DNA of 64,000 bases from Chromatiales bacterium (GCA_027076325.1 JALTJZ010000027.1:1-64000); one strand, 5' to 3'. Shown: positions 49,326-58,416, counted from the first letter of the stretch. Program-made: numbers and translations. Notes: generated from the letters alone by a model not told the origin.

Positions 49326-50909
49326 CTAACTCCATCGAGCTGGATCGGCAACATCCCATGCATCTTTCCACTGTTCAGGTATATGGCTTTCTGACAATAA
49401 GCAATCACATTCTATACAGGGATACAACTGCGCATAGTTTTTAATTTCAGGGCCCTTCGTCCGACGTAAAATATGATGTGGTCGCGCCTCATCCGGATCA
49501 TTTAAACCGGCACTGGAAAGCAATTCCAGCAACGCATGTATTGTTGTTTTATGATACTGCGCAACACGCTGTGCTTTATCACTAATATTTAACTGTTTAT
49601 AACGCGCGGGATCCTGTGTGGCAACACCAGTCGGGCACATATTCGTATTACAACTACGCGACTGAATGCAGCCTAATGCAAACATCATCGCACGTGCAGA
49701 GTTAACCATATCTGCCCCCAGCGCTAACATCCGCAGCATATGAAATGCAGAGACTGCCTTGCCGGCTGCGATAATACGAATATGTTTTCGGGCACCGATT
49801 CCTAACAGCGCGCTGTGCACAAAAGAAAGACCATCGCGCATCGGTGTACCCACCGAATTAGTCAACTCAATAGGTGCCGCACCCGTACCGCCTTCACTGC
49901 CATCGACCGTAATAAAATCAGGGTAAATACCCGTTGCCAGCATCGCCTTGCAAATAGCAAGAAATTCAGACTTGATCCCGATGCACAATTTAAAGCCAAC
50001 AGGCTTGCCGCCAGACAGCTCTCTCAGTTGTGCAATAAATTCCAGCAGGCCAATAGGTGATGAAAAGGCACTATGCCCCGGTGGGGACATCACATCCTGC
50101 CCCATTGGCACATCACGAATAGCCGCAATTTCTTCAGTTAACTTGGCAGCCGGCAAAATACCACCATGGCCGGGCTTGGCGCCTTGCGATAATTTCACCT
50201 CGATCATTTTCACCTGATCCAGTGCCGCTTTTTCTGCAAACGTTTGTGGGTTAAACCGGCCATCATGATCCCGGCAACCAAAATACCCGGTACCAATTTG
50301 CCAGACTAAATCACCCCCGTGTTCGCGGTGATATGGGCTGATCCCACCCTCACCGGTATTATGTGAAAAACCACCAATGCGTGCACCTTTATTAAGCGCA
50401 AGGATGGCATGGCGACTTAAAGCACCAAAACTCATTGCTGAAATATTCAGGTGTGAGGCAGCATAGGGTTTACTGCATTGTGGCCCGCCAACAAGCACCC
50501 TTGACTCTTTTTCGGCTACCGGGGTTGGCGATAAAGAAGGGTTAATCCACTCAGAGCCAGCCCGATAAACATCAAACATCGTACCAAACGGCCGTGTATC
50601 ACGATCCCCTTTTGCTCGCTGGTACACCAGCGAGCGAAACTCACGGTTTACTGGCTGGCCATTGGTATCCGTTTCGACAAAGTACTGCTGAATTTCAGGG
50701 CGAATAGATTCAAACAAATACCGTAGCCGCCCAATAACAGGATAAATTCGCGGTATGGTATGCTTCTTCTGTGTAATGTCATACAAACCCAACAAAAAGA
50801 AAGGTGCCGCAATAAAAATAATCCACCAGCTTGCCGGCCAGATAAAAATAATGCCTGCTATTAAAATGAACAGTATAACGGAGGTAAAAAAGAACAGACG
50901 GCGAACCAT
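49326..50909 (-). CDS. FMN-binding glutamate-synthase-family protein
   Basis: A 527-residue protein with two N-terminal transmembrane helices (about 5-45) followed by the glutamate synthase FMN domain. Landmarks are ISAMSFGALSRHAILALNKG, GGFSHNTGEGGISPYHREHG, KLSQGAKPGHGGILPAAKL, TVDGSEGGTGAAPIEL and the Cys-rich QSRSCNTNMCPTGVATQDP. It lacks the amidotransferase domain of GltB, so it cannot be a normal glutamine-dependent glutamate synthase. Such stand-alone proteins are widespread but their substrate is not settled. Convergent with merP, ten bases between stops. Confidence 0.9.
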   Translation of the reverse strand: MVRRLFFFTSVILFILIAGIIFIWPASWWIIFIAAPFFLLGLYDITQKKHTIPRIYPVIGRLRYLFESIRPEIQQYFVETDTNGQPVNREFRSLVYQRAKGDRDTRPFGTMFDVYRAGSEWINPSLSPTPVAEKESRVLVGGPQCSKPYAASHLNISAMSFGALSRHAILALNKGARIGGFSHNTGEGGISPYHREHGGDLVWQIGTGYFGCRDHDGRFNPQTFAEKAALDQVKMIEVKLSQGAKPGHGGILPAAKLTEEIAAIRDVPMGQDVMSPPGHSAFSSPIGLLEFIAQLRELSGGKPVGFKLCIGIKSEFLAICKAMLATGIYPDFITVDGSEGGTGAAPIELTNSVGTPMRDGLSFVHSALLGIGARKHIRIIAAGKAVSAFHMLRMLALGADMVNSARAMMFALGCIQSRSCNTNMCPTGVATQDPARYKQLNISDKAQRVAQYHKTTIHALLELLSSAGLNDPDEARPHHILRRTKGPEIKNYAQLYPCIECDCLLSESHIPEQWKDAWDVADPARWS

Positions 50910-51112
50910 ACTCTTATTCCTTAATTATTTTTCTACTTATTAAACAACAGTGTTTTGAAAGACAAAGCTAACATAAGTTCATTTATAATATACAACTATC
51001 ACTCTAACTTGTGTTTATTTTCCCTTTATTCACCCTATACTTTAAATGTACTTTAATTTTTTCATATTTGTAACAGTGATAAACCACTTTTCTGTATAAA
51101 GTAGGACAAAAC

Positions 51113-52093
51113 ATGAGCGATGACTCAGATCAAAAGATAAAACTCTCTATTCCTAAACCCCCGCATCCTCTACATCGGCAACAAAAATTACCCTGGCAGT
51201 TTTGCAAGGAGATAACCGATGATGCTGAAGCAACAGAACGCATTCAGAAAATTATGGAAAACCCGGCTTACCGTCAGGCAGATAGTGATGCTGATTTTTT
51301 ACGCCAAAATGCAATGCGTGGTACACGCCTGCAAATTGACTACAGTAAACCCGAACTACTATTACAGGAACAGGGCATACAGCATACCATTGTTGTTTTT
51401 GGCAGTACCCGGATATCTGAACCAGCACACGCCAAAAGAAAAGTAGAACAACTGCAACAAAAAATACAAAGCTCTCCTGATGAAAAAACATTACAGCAAC
51501 AACTTACGGTGGCTAAACGTATCCTTGATAAAAGCCACTACTATCAAATAGCACGAAACTTTGGGAAACTGGTAGGGGAATCGGGCAACTCACCCTGCGA
51601 CTGTCGCGTGGTACTGATGACCGGTGGTGGCCCCGGCATTATGGAAGCAGCTAACAGAGGTGCCTGGGATGCGGGAGCTAAAACAGTGGGATTAAACATT
51701 ACCTTACCCCACGAACAATATCCCAATCCTTATATCACACCCGGCCTGTGCTTTCGTTTCCATTACTTTGCATTACGTAAACTGCATTTTTTATTACGCG
51801 CAAAGGCACTGGTGGCCTTTCCTGGCGGCTATGGAACACTGGATGAATTTTTTGAAACACTAACACTGGTACAAACACGTAAAATCAAACCTCTGCCGAT
51901 TGTTCTTGTCGGCAAAGATTACTGGCAACGCGCTATTAATTTCGACTTTCTCGTTGAAGAAGGCGTGATTGACGCAGAAGATCTTGAGCTGTTCTGGTAT
52001 GCAGAAACAGCACAGGAAGCATGGCAGGGTATACAACACTGGCATATTGCCAATGGTATCCCCTTATTTACTGAGTGCGAAACATCGGTTTAA
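51113..52093 (+). CDS. LOG-family (TIGR00730-like) nucleotide-fold protein
   Basis: A 326-residue protein with a Rossmann-like lysine-decarboxylase/LOG fold. Landmarks are TIVVFGSTRISEPAHAKR, LMTGGGPGIMEAANRGAWDA and AFPGGYGTLDEFFETLTLVQ. The last two are the PGGxGTxxE and GGGxGxM motifs of cytokinin-activating LOG proteins, which act as nucleotide 5'-monophosphate phosphoribohydrolases. It is longer than typical LOG proteins, having an 80-residue N-terminal extension and a long helical linker (about 105-140). The exact substrate is open. Confidence 0.87.
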   Translation: MSDDSDQKIKLSIPKPPHPLHRQQKLPWQFCKEITDDAEATERIQKIMENPAYRQADSDADFLRQNAMRGTRLQIDYSKPELLLQEQGIQHTIVVFGSTRISEPAHAKRKVEQLQQKIQSSPDEKTLQQQLTVAKRILDKSHYYQIARNFGKLVGESGNSPCDCRVVLMTGGGPGIMEAANRGAWDAGAKTVGLNITLPHEQYPNPYITPGLCFRFHYFALRKLHFLLRAKALVAFPGGYGTLDEFFETLTLVQTRKIKPLPIVLVGKDYWQRAINFDFLVEEGVIDAEDLELFWYAETAQEAWQGIQHWHIANGIPLFTECETSV

Positions 52094-52167
52094 TAACAAA
52101 TGAGTTGGATCAATAAAAATTTTAGCTTTTAAGCTAGAATGTTATGTATAAGCAAAAGGAGAGCCTT

Positions 52168-52683
52168 ATGAAAAAATCACCGGATCCAATCCAGGCACTT
52201 GGCGAAGCCTACGAATTATTGCTTGAAAAAACACTGGATGAATTACATATAAAGGATACACGCCAAAAAAATATTGAAGATACGATTCATCAGGCAACCA
52301 AAAATACCCCTAAATTGCAAAATCTGGATCAAAGCCATCTAAAACAAATTCAGCAAGCCGTACAGCGCGACCTGCATTCAGCCGGGCAGTATTTTTCAGA
52401 AACAAAGCAGGAAGTAAAAGACTGGCTGGGCTTCGAACTCCAGTTGGTCGAAGGCGGTTTGCTGAGCTTACTACCCAAAGTTGCCAATCAAACCACTGTT
52501 GAACTACTGGAATGGAATCAGGATCAGGCAAAACGATCGTTGCATACAGGTGAAATTACCGGCCCTGGTACTTTAGTTTGTGATAGCTGTGGCAAACAAC
52601 TCCACTTCCACCGTGCAGGCCATATTCCACCCTGCCCACAATGCAATGATACTGTATTCCATCGTTTATCTAACCAGAATTAA
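52168..52683 (+). CDS. zinc-ribbon protein, DUF1451-like
   Basis: Starting at the ATG at 52168 (ribosome binding site AAAGGAGAG at 52155-52163) it has 171 residues. An in-frame ATG at 52144 lies upstream of that site and is less likely. The long N-terminal part is helical. The C-terminus holds a zinc ribbon, TLVCDSCGKQLHFHRAGHIP then CPQCNDTVFHR, with two CxxC pairs. This fits the YgdI/DUF1451 family of zinc-ribbon proteins of unknown function. It is convergent with the TPR-barrel gene, 15 bases between stops. Confidence 0.82.
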   Translation: MKKSPDPIQALGEAYELLLEKTLDELHIKDTRQKNIEDTIHQATKNTPKLQNLDQSHLKQIQQAVQRDLHSAGQYFSETKQEVKDWLGFELQLVEGGLLSLLPKVANQTTVELLEWNQDQAKRSLHTGEITGPGTLVCDSCGKQLHFHRAGHIPPCPQCNDTVFHRLSNQN

Positions 52684-52698
52684 TTGACGACTGAGTGG

Positions 52699-53928
52699 CT
52701 AAAAATAAAGTAATGCACTAAGTTGCCAGTCAGTTCGGGTATAATCTTCTGAACTCAGATTTGAGTTGTTACGGGTATAAATCATTCGACTTGCTAGCGT
52801 CCATTGACGATTCAGGCGGTAATCAATACCCGCAACTGTACGCAAACGATTATCTTTACGTGACACACCACTGGCAGCAGGATAGTCACTTAAACGATAC
52901 TGTGCTTCAAGTTTAAGTTTCCACGCCCTTGTCAGGTTTTTTCTCAGTCGCACCCGGAAATCATGGCGTGTAGGTGAATAACTTTTAGTAGTCCGATCCT
53001 GTCGGTTATTTAGTTCCAGTTGATAGCGGTAACGCAAATGCCCAATCGCTGTTTTTTTGTAGTAATCCACCCGTGCTTGCTGGCGAGTACCGGCAAGATA
53101 ATTATAGGTGCTATCACGCTCACTAAGGTCACTATAGCGATAACGTAATATTAAACGACCTGACACTACGCTACGTTTTGCAACTACATTTAAATCCAGT
53201 GTATCCAGATAGTCACGTGCACCGAACTGGCTAGCCGAAAAGGCTATGCCTGGCTCAATCTTCCAATCATTAATGGCAAACAGATAATCGCCTTTTACCT
53301 GTACTACGCTGTAGTCGCCACTGTTAACCGTACTATAATCCCGCTGATACCATGAGCCTGACAGGCGATATGCATGACCTAACCGGACACCACCATACAA
53401 ATAATTTTCAAGATAGTTGTCACTTTTGCGGGAAGGCGAATCATCAGTTAGCAATAGTACATTACTGTCATTACCATAGGTAACAATCAAACCACCATCA
53501 AAGATCTGCCTACCTTTACCTGGTTTTAAATTATCAATTTGTTTGTTGGCAATCGCAGTAATGCGCGGATCACCCGCATTGCTTGATGCACGCAAGAACC
53601 ATTTTAAAGCATCGCTCTTTTTCTTTTGTTTTAACGCAACCAGACCCAGATTATATTGAGCAAGCTGAGAAAATCTCGCGTCTTTACTGGTAATTAAAAA
53701 ATATTTTCTGGATTTTTTATAATTCGATAATTTAAAATAACTAACAGCCAAATTATAAAATAATGCCGTTTTTTTAATGCCCGCTGCCTCAGCACGATGA
53801 AACTGTTTAAGTGCTTTTTTATATTTAGCTTCTTTAAATAACTTTACACCTGATTCAAAATTACCCGCATAGCTGGTATTAACAAGTAAAATAAAAATAG
53901 AAAAACCAAGAAATAACTTCCGTAACAT
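52699..53928 (-). CDS. TPR and outer-membrane beta-barrel protein
   Basis: The ATG at 53928 gives 409 residues; a GTG at 53940 is in frame but has its AGAGG too close. After a signal peptide (about 1-21, ending NTSYA) come about three TPR-like repeats (residues 25-140). They contain GVKLFKEAKYKKALKQFHRA, FYNLAVSYFKLSNYKKSRKY and YNLGLVALKQKKKSDALKWF. The second part (about 145-409) is a predicted beta-barrel with alternating aromatic strands ending in WQLSALLYF. TPR-plus-barrel proteins occur in outer-membrane export systems such as those for polysaccharide or protein surface display. It lies downstream of the sigma/anti-sigma operon but behind a terminator. Confidence 0.78.
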   Translation of the reverse strand: MLRKLFLGFSIFILLVNTSYAGNFESGVKLFKEAKYKKALKQFHRAEAAGIKKTALFYNLAVSYFKLSNYKKSRKYFLITSKDARFSQLAQYNLGLVALKQKKKSDALKWFLRASSNAGDPRITAIANKQIDNLKPGKGRQIFDGGLIVTYGNDSNVLLLTDDSPSRKSDNYLENYLYGGVRLGHAYRLSGSWYQRDYSTVNSGDYSVVQVKGDYLFAINDWKIEPGIAFSASQFGARDYLDTLDLNVVAKRSVVSGRLILRYRYSDLSERDSTYNYLAGTRQQARVDYYKKTAIGHLRYRYQLELNNRQDRTTKSYSPTRHDFRVRLRKNLTRAWKLKLEAQYRLSDYPAASGVSRKDNRLRTVAGIDYRLNRQWTLASRMIYTRNNSNLSSEDYTRTDWQLSALLYF

Positions 53929-54022
53929 ACTTACCAACACCCTCTTATGTTATTGCTTAAATCCACGACCTATTTTAAAAATAAGCACCATTAAATTTCT
54001 GAGACACAGCTTACATTTATTT

Positions 54023-54055
54023 AAAAATAAAAACACCCCCATTAAACGGGGGTGT
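54023..54055 (-). terminator. rho-independent terminator of the ECF operon
   Basis: On the minus strand, ACACCCCC (54055-54048) and GGGGGTGT (54040-54033) form a perfect 8-bp stem with a 7-base loop, followed by a T-rich run down to about 54023. It lies 37 bases after the acidic protein's stop. Confidence 0.85.
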
Positions 54056-54091
54056 AATTAATACTCTAATTATTAGCTTATATGATAGATA

Positions 54092-54490
54092 TTAGTCACT
54101 TTTTGCATTTTGAACATCGTCTTCATTTTCCATCTCGATCTCAACTTCGGTCTCAACTTCATTTTCCATTTCCATCTCAATTTCGACTTCGGTCTCAACT
54201 TCATTTTCGACTTCATTTTCGACTTCGTTCTCGTGATCTTTGTCGTCATCAGAGCTGCTATGATCATCATCCGTTGTTTTGTGATCATCATCCGTCGTTT
54301 TGTGATCTTTATCATCATCACGGCCTTTAATGTCAGCGTCATCAGGCAATTTAATATCATGCGTGACTTCACTGGGGTCATTTGAATGAATAACATCCAT
54401 CGTTACCTCATCAAGGTCTGTTGCGGCCTGGGCAAGACTAAAAGGTAAACCTATAAATAACATAAGCATTATTGGTTTTAATAATTTCAT
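54092..54490 (-). CDS. secreted acidic Asp/Glu/His repeat protein of unknown function
   Basis: A 132-residue protein with a clear signal peptide (about 1-22, ending SLAQAA). After it, from residue about 55 onward, almost every residue is Asp, Glu, His, Lys, Val or Asn. KTTDDDHKTTDDDH repeats are followed by ENEVENEVENEVETEVEIEM, further E-x-E-V units and a C-terminal DDVQNAKSD. There is no fold signature. Polyacidic His-containing stretches suggest calcium, transition-metal or polycation binding in the periplasm or outside; this is inference. AAGGAG precedes the ATG. It is the third gene of the ECF sigma/anti-sigma operon and a terminator follows, so the sigma factor may control it. Three reading frames are open through the repeats; only this one has a signal peptide. 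Confidence 0.78.
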   Translation of the reverse strand: MKLLKPIMLMLFIGLPFSLAQAATDLDEVTMDVIHSNDPSEVTHDIKLPDDADIKGRDDDKDHKTTDDDHKTTDDDHSSSDDDKDHENEVENEVENEVETEVEIEMEMENEVETEVEIEMENEDDVQNAKSD

Positions 54491-54528
54491 TTTCGTACTC
54501 CTTAGATTTTCTATATAAAATTTACAAC

Positions 54529-55203
54529 TTAAGCATTTGCCAATTCAAGGCTGCCAACAACCGTATTTTTAGCCTGTAATTGAATTTTAAATGCACGTAC
54601 CTGATTGCCCCGAATTAACCTGGCTACAACAGTATCTTGCAGTGGGCGTTCTGCAATTAAAGGCAAATTCAAACGATTAGCTCCTGGTTTTAAACTTGTT
54701 TCCCAGGTTATTACCCGGCGATTTGGATAACCCTTCAGTGTCACGTGTTCAGGCAATTCGATACTAATTGTTGCCATCTCAATGCCTTTTAAAGCGTTAA
54801 ACACCAGACTCACTTGCTTAACTTCTTCGGTTACCATTTCGACCGTAGCACTTACCTGTAATGCCTGCTCCGGATTCGTTTGCTGGAACTGCCCGGTCTG
54901 GAAAAAAGCAAACCAGAGCAAAACACTTGCCGCAATTGCACTTCCAAAGCCAGCAGCAAACCAATGTCGTGGCTCTTTTGTTTCTACTTTGTCCAGGGCA
55001 GAAAAAATACGTGCTTCAAAATCTTTATCCGGCTCAGGTATTTCCATTGCACGAAGGCTTAAAGATAACTCACGTGATGCATGCAAGTGCTCACGGCATT
55101 GCTCACAGCTGGTAATGTGCTGCTCAACAACCTGTAATTGAACCTGCGATGCTGTACCGCTCAACATCTCTTCAATCATTTTGTGTATTTGTTTGCATTC
55201 CAT
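54529..55203 (-). CDS. anti-sigma factor with zinc-finger motif
   Basis: A 224-residue single-pass membrane protein. The N-terminal zf-HC2 motif is EQHITSCEQCREH (His29, Cys33, Cys36). A transmembrane helix at about 82-101 (SAIAASVLLWFAFF) precedes a periplasmic beta-rich domain of about 120 residues, which includes ATISIELPEHVTLKGYPNRR and RLNLPLIAERPLQ. It should hold the ECF factor encoded just upstream (six bases away) at the membrane until a periplasmic signal is received. A similar periplasmic domain occurs in other anti-sigma factors, but I do not know what it senses. Confidence 0.87.
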   Translation of the reverse strand: MECKQIHKMIEEMLSGTASQVQLQVVEQHITSCEQCREHLHASRELSLSLRAMEIPEPDKDFEARIFSALDKVETKEPRHWFAAGFGSAIAASVLLWFAFFQTGQFQQTNPEQALQVSATVEMVTEEVKQVSLVFNALKGIEMATISIELPEHVTLKGYPNRRVITWETSLKPGANRLNLPLIAERPLQDTVVARLIRGNQVRAFKIQLQAKNTVVGSLELANA

Positions 55204-55209
55204 AAATTA

Positions 55210-55779
55210 CTAGCCCTCTAACTCTGAAAACACCGGCCCAATCGATTCGGTTCCCTGAATCAGTATTTTTCGTAAATTATTTCTTGCCCGATGCACTCTT
55301 GATTTAACCGTACCTGGTGGAATATCCAGAATATTCGCCGTTTCTTGCACACTGAAGCCTTCCAGATCATGGATAAGAAGAATTTCACGAAATTCAGGGC
55401 GCAAATACTGTAAAGCCTGTTTTAAATTGGCCTGCTGCAAATGACGTGCAGTTAAGGCCTCGGGGGTTTCGCCATGATCCTCTAGTTCAGCAAGTTCATC
55501 CTCCGCTCCATCGATATAACCAAACGGAGAGCGACTCTCGCTGCGCTTGTCATTGAGGTACTGGCGAAATAATGACTTATATAGCCATGGGCGCAGGTTA
55601 TCTACCTGATCAATTCGTGATTTAGACTGATACAGCCGTACTACTAAATCCTGAACAATATCTTCTGCCCGCTCATGATTTCGGCATAACCGGTAAGCAT
55701 AAGAATAGAGCTCCCGAAGATGAGGGCGGATTAAGCTCTCAAACTGGTGGCGCCGCGACATTTTAAATAATTTCACCAT
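55210..55779 (-). CDS. ECF-type RNA polymerase sigma factor
   Basis: An ECF sigma-70 protein of about 190 residues. Region 2 is LRELYSYAYRLCRNHERAED, followed by DLVVRLYQSKSRIDQVDNLRPWLYKSL. Region 4 is YLRPEFREILLIHDLEGFSV then QETANILDIPPGTVKSRVHR. No region 1.1 or 3 is present, as expected. The start is uncertain: ATG at 55779, ATG at 55761 or GTG at 55791. It is the first gene of the ECF-anti-sigma-acidic-protein operon. The regulon would be expected to include the operon itself. Confidence 0.9.
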   Translation of the reverse strand: MVKLFKMSRRHQFESLIRPHLRELYSYAYRLCRNHERAEDIVQDLVVRLYQSKSRIDQVDNLRPWLYKSLFRQYLNDKRSESRSPFGYIDGAEDELAELEDHGETPEALTARHLQQANLKQALQYLRPEFREILLIHDLEGFSVQETANILDIPPGTVKSRVHRARNNLRKILIQGTESIGPVFSELEG

Positions 55780-55859
55780 ACCCCTAGACACACCTCAATA
55801 ACAAAAAGGTTCCCGTTAAGTTTAAAATAAACCATTTTGCTCTCAGGCAAAAAAGTCAC

Positions 55860-56783
55860 TCATTTGAGTGGTTTTTTACTTCGAGGGTGCGTCTTATCAT
55901 AAACATCCGCAAGATGCTGAAAATCCAGGTGCGTATAAATCTGGGTGGTTGAAATATCACTGTGTCCCAATAATTCCTGCACAGCACGTAAGTCACCACT
56001 CGATTCCAGAATATGACTGGCAAAAGAATGGCGTAACATATGCGGGTGCACATGCACGTCGATGCCTTGTTTAATTGCCCACGCACTCATACGCTTTTGA
56101 ATGGTTCGTGGTGATATGCGTTTACCCTGCTTACCCAAAAACAAAGCCTGCTCTGGGTTATTAATTTTTATTAATTCAGCCCTGCGAGATAGCCACGCTT
56201 GCAATGCCTGCTGCGCCTGTTTACCAACAGGCACTTCACGCTGCTTACTGCCTTTACCAGTAACACGTACCGAATGTGCTGATAATTTATAATCGGCTAT
56301 ATCCAGTTGTACTAATTCCGATAAACGCAAACCGGATGAATAAAATAATTCAAGTATCGCTTTATCTCTTATTGCAAAAAGATCCTCACTGGTTGGAATT
56401 TGCATTAAACGGCTGGTTTGGTCAACATCCAGAACATTGGGTAGCGGCCGCCCCGAACGCGGCGCAGAAATGCCAGTGGCCGGATTATTTTTTACATAGT
56501 TTAACTTTAATAAATAATTAAAAAATGAACGGATTGATGACAGATTACGCTGCAAACTGGCAGGCGCTAACCCCTGTTGATGGCGCTTGCTAATATAGTG
56601 ACGTATGTGCGCAGCTAAAACATCATTCCAGTCATTTATTTCAGATGCATACGTTTGCTGGCAATACTCAAAAAAGGCAAATAAATCACGCTGATAATTT
56701 GAAAGAGTATGCCTGGATAAGCGACGTTGATATTGCAGTTCGTTAAAATAATTTAAAATTTGTTCTCGTTCGAGAAGCGCCAT
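55860..56783 (-). CDS. xerC: tyrosine recombinase XerC
   Basis: XerC with XerD resolves chromosome dimers at dif and is used by some integrative elements. The 307-residue protein has an N-terminal SAM-like core-binding domain (about 5-95) and a catalytic domain with the R-K-H-R-H-Y set. These are found in SSGLRLSELVQL, GKGSKQREVPVG, HPHMLRHSFASHIL and LGHSDISTTQIYTHLDF, where the last Tyr is the nucleophile. The ATG lies directly next to the DUF484 stop, so it is in the lysA-dapF-DUF484-xerC operon, the standard gammaproteobacterial arrangement. Confidence 0.96.
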   Translation of the reverse strand: MALLEREQILNYFNELQYQRRLSRHTLSNYQRDLFAFFEYCQQTYASEINDWNDVLAAHIRHYISKRHQQGLAPASLQRNLSSIRSFFNYLLKLNYVKNNPATGISAPRSGRPLPNVLDVDQTSRLMQIPTSEDLFAIRDKAILELFYSSGLRLSELVQLDIADYKLSAHSVRVTGKGSKQREVPVGKQAQQALQAWLSRRAELIKINNPEQALFLGKQGKRISPRTIQKRMSAWAIKQGIDVHVHPHMLRHSFASHILESSGDLRAVQELLGHSDISTTQIYTHLDFQHLADVYDKTHPRSKKPLK

Positions 56784-57518
56784 TTAAGCGGACCGAACAA
56801 CATGCTTTTCAATAACGCGGGTTAACACCCGGCTTAAATGACTCAAAAACAAGGTGCCCATATCTGCACGGAAGCGGTCTTTATCGGTGCTACCAATGGC
56901 AAGCAAACCAATGCAGTCACTTGTGTCATCCTTTATTAAAGGTATCAGCACGGCTGAACGAATTTTTTCATAATCGTCGTTAAATAGTTGTTCCAGTTGA
57001 TCCAGTGGCAGGCGACCACAAACCGGTTTACGATTTTCAATAACTTTATCAAAAACAGCCAGATTGTAACTGTCACGGCTTGCCGACTCTGGTATTTCCT
57101 GTTGGGAAACCGGTGAACTTTTTAGCACACGTATTGACACACGATGTGCGTCAAAATCTTTAACCAGGCGTTGCTGAATAAAATCAATAACCTGGCCAAA
57201 AGACTGAGTATCAAGCAGGGCTAAAATAAGTGTATTAAAGCGCTGGCTAAGTTGTTCATTTTTTTCGGCAACATTAATAAGTGCATGCAGCTTTGCGCGT
57301 GCATCCGCTTTTTGCTCACGTAAAATAGATACCTGCCGCTCAATTAAAGAAACGGCACTGCCACTTTCATGCACTAACACCATGTCGGCTAGCAAATCCT
57401 GATGCTGTTCAAAAAAGTCAGGATGATCACGCAAGTACTGAACAATATCATGCTCGGTGGTTTTATCTTGCTTGCCGGGTGTTTTCTTTTGAGCGCTGGT
57501 ATTTTTCTGGACAGCCAT
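56784..57518 (-). CDS. DUF484 (GAF-like) family protein
   Basis: A 244-residue protein of the DUF484 family. It has a basic N-terminal tail, an HDIVQYLRDHPDFFEQHQDL segment and a GAF-like domain (about 100-235) with DCIGLLAIGSTDKDRFRADM. The family is found next to xerC in many gammaproteobacteria. It has been proposed to be a regulator or partner in chromosome segregation, but a function is not proven. The gene is 58 bases after dapF and abuts xerC. Confidence 0.9.
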   Translation of the reverse strand: MAVQKNTSAQKKTPGKQDKTTEHDIVQYLRDHPDFFEQHQDLLADMVLVHESGSAVSLIERQVSILREQKADARAKLHALINVAEKNEQLSQRFNTLILALLDTQSFGQVIDFIQQRLVKDFDAHRVSIRVLKSSPVSQQEIPESASRDSYNLAVFDKVIENRKPVCGRLPLDQLEQLFNDDYEKIRSAVLIPLIKDDTSDCIGLLAIGSTDKDRFRADMGTLFLSHLSRVLTRVIEKHVVRSA

Positions 57519-57576
57519 AGCTACGTGCTTCCTAACCTTTATAATATAAAGACTCTAATACAAAACCGGCAAAAAG

Positions 57577-58416
57577 TCACAAACTTATTTGCCCATCAAA
57601 AACCAGCACCGCATCACCTGTCAATAACACACTGGCATTTTCTTTATGTTGTATCTGTAAAATACCACCCGGAAGTTTCACCTGAACATCACTATCAAGC
57701 AAGCCCCATTGCTGCGCAACCACAACCGCAGCACAAGCACCACTGCCACAGGCTTTAGTTTCACCAACACCACGCTCAAAAACACGTAAGCAAATAGTTT
57801 GCCGGTCAACAATTTGTATAAAACCCACATTAACCCGTTGCGGAAAAACAGCATGAGACTCCAGTGCAGCCCCCAGAATTTCAACGTCGGCAACCGCCAC
57901 ATCATCTACCAACAATATAATATGCGGGTTACCCATAGAAACAGCACCAAACTCAACAACACGCTGGTTTATCAATAAACTGTACTTACTTTGTTCGGGC
58001 TGATTGAGTGCTTCCAAGTCCATCGGTAAGGCCGCAGGGGTAAAATCAGGCATCCCCATATCCACAGTAATATTTTCTTTATCGTCAATATAAAGCTCGA
58101 TAATGCCACGTTGCGTTTCAACCTGAATTTTATTTTTAATCGTTAAGCCTTTATCGCGCACAAAGCGGGCAAAACAGCGCGCACCATTACCACATTGCTC
58201 TACCTCTCCACCGTCCGCGTTAAAAATACGATAACGAAAGTCCACATCAGGTTGCTGTGTGTTTTCAACCAGTAAAAGCTGGTCACAACCAATCCCGAAA
58301 TGCCGGTCAGCAAGCCATTTAATTTGCTCGGTACTTAAATTAATGCTTTGTGAAATAGCATCAATAACAACAAAGTCGTTGCCAAGCCCGTGCATTTTTG
58401 AGAATTGAATATTCAT
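57577..58416 (-). CDS. dapF: diaminopimelate epimerase
   Basis: Interconverts LL- and meso-diaminopimelate for lysine and peptidoglycan. The 279-residue PLP-independent racemase has both catalytic cysteines: QCGNGARCFARF (Cys75) and KACGSGACAAVV (near 222). The opening MHGLGNDFVVID is also typical. It lies in the lysA-dapF-DUF484-xerC operon, 40 bases downstream of lysA. Confidence 0.97.
   Translation of the reverse strand: MNIQFSKMHGLGNDFVVIDAISQSINLSTEQIKWLADRHFGIGCDQLLLVENTQQPDVDFRYRIFNADGGEVEQCGNGARCFARFVRDKGLTIKNKIQVETQRGIIELYIDDKENITVDMGMPDFTPAALPMDLEALNQPEQSKYSLLINQRVVEFGAVSMGNPHIILLVDDVAVADVEILGAALESHAVFPQRVNVGFIQIVDRQTICLRVFERGVGETKACGSGACAAVVVAQQWGLLDSDVQVKLPGGILQIQHKENASVLLTGDAVLVFDGQISL

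Noticed and set aside
54073-54396. Alternative-frame ORFs (basic Lys/Met-rich and Phe/His-rich) through the acidic repeat region
   Set aside because: They arise because the repeats are multiples of three; only the 54092-54490 frame has a signal peptide and a good ribosome binding site.
55772-55815. Possible ECF-type autopromoter (GGGAAC ... GTCTA) upstream of the sigma gene on the minus strand
   Set aside because: The spacing between the AAC and GTC words is 19, longer than usual, and the -10 word would overlap the possible starts of the gene.
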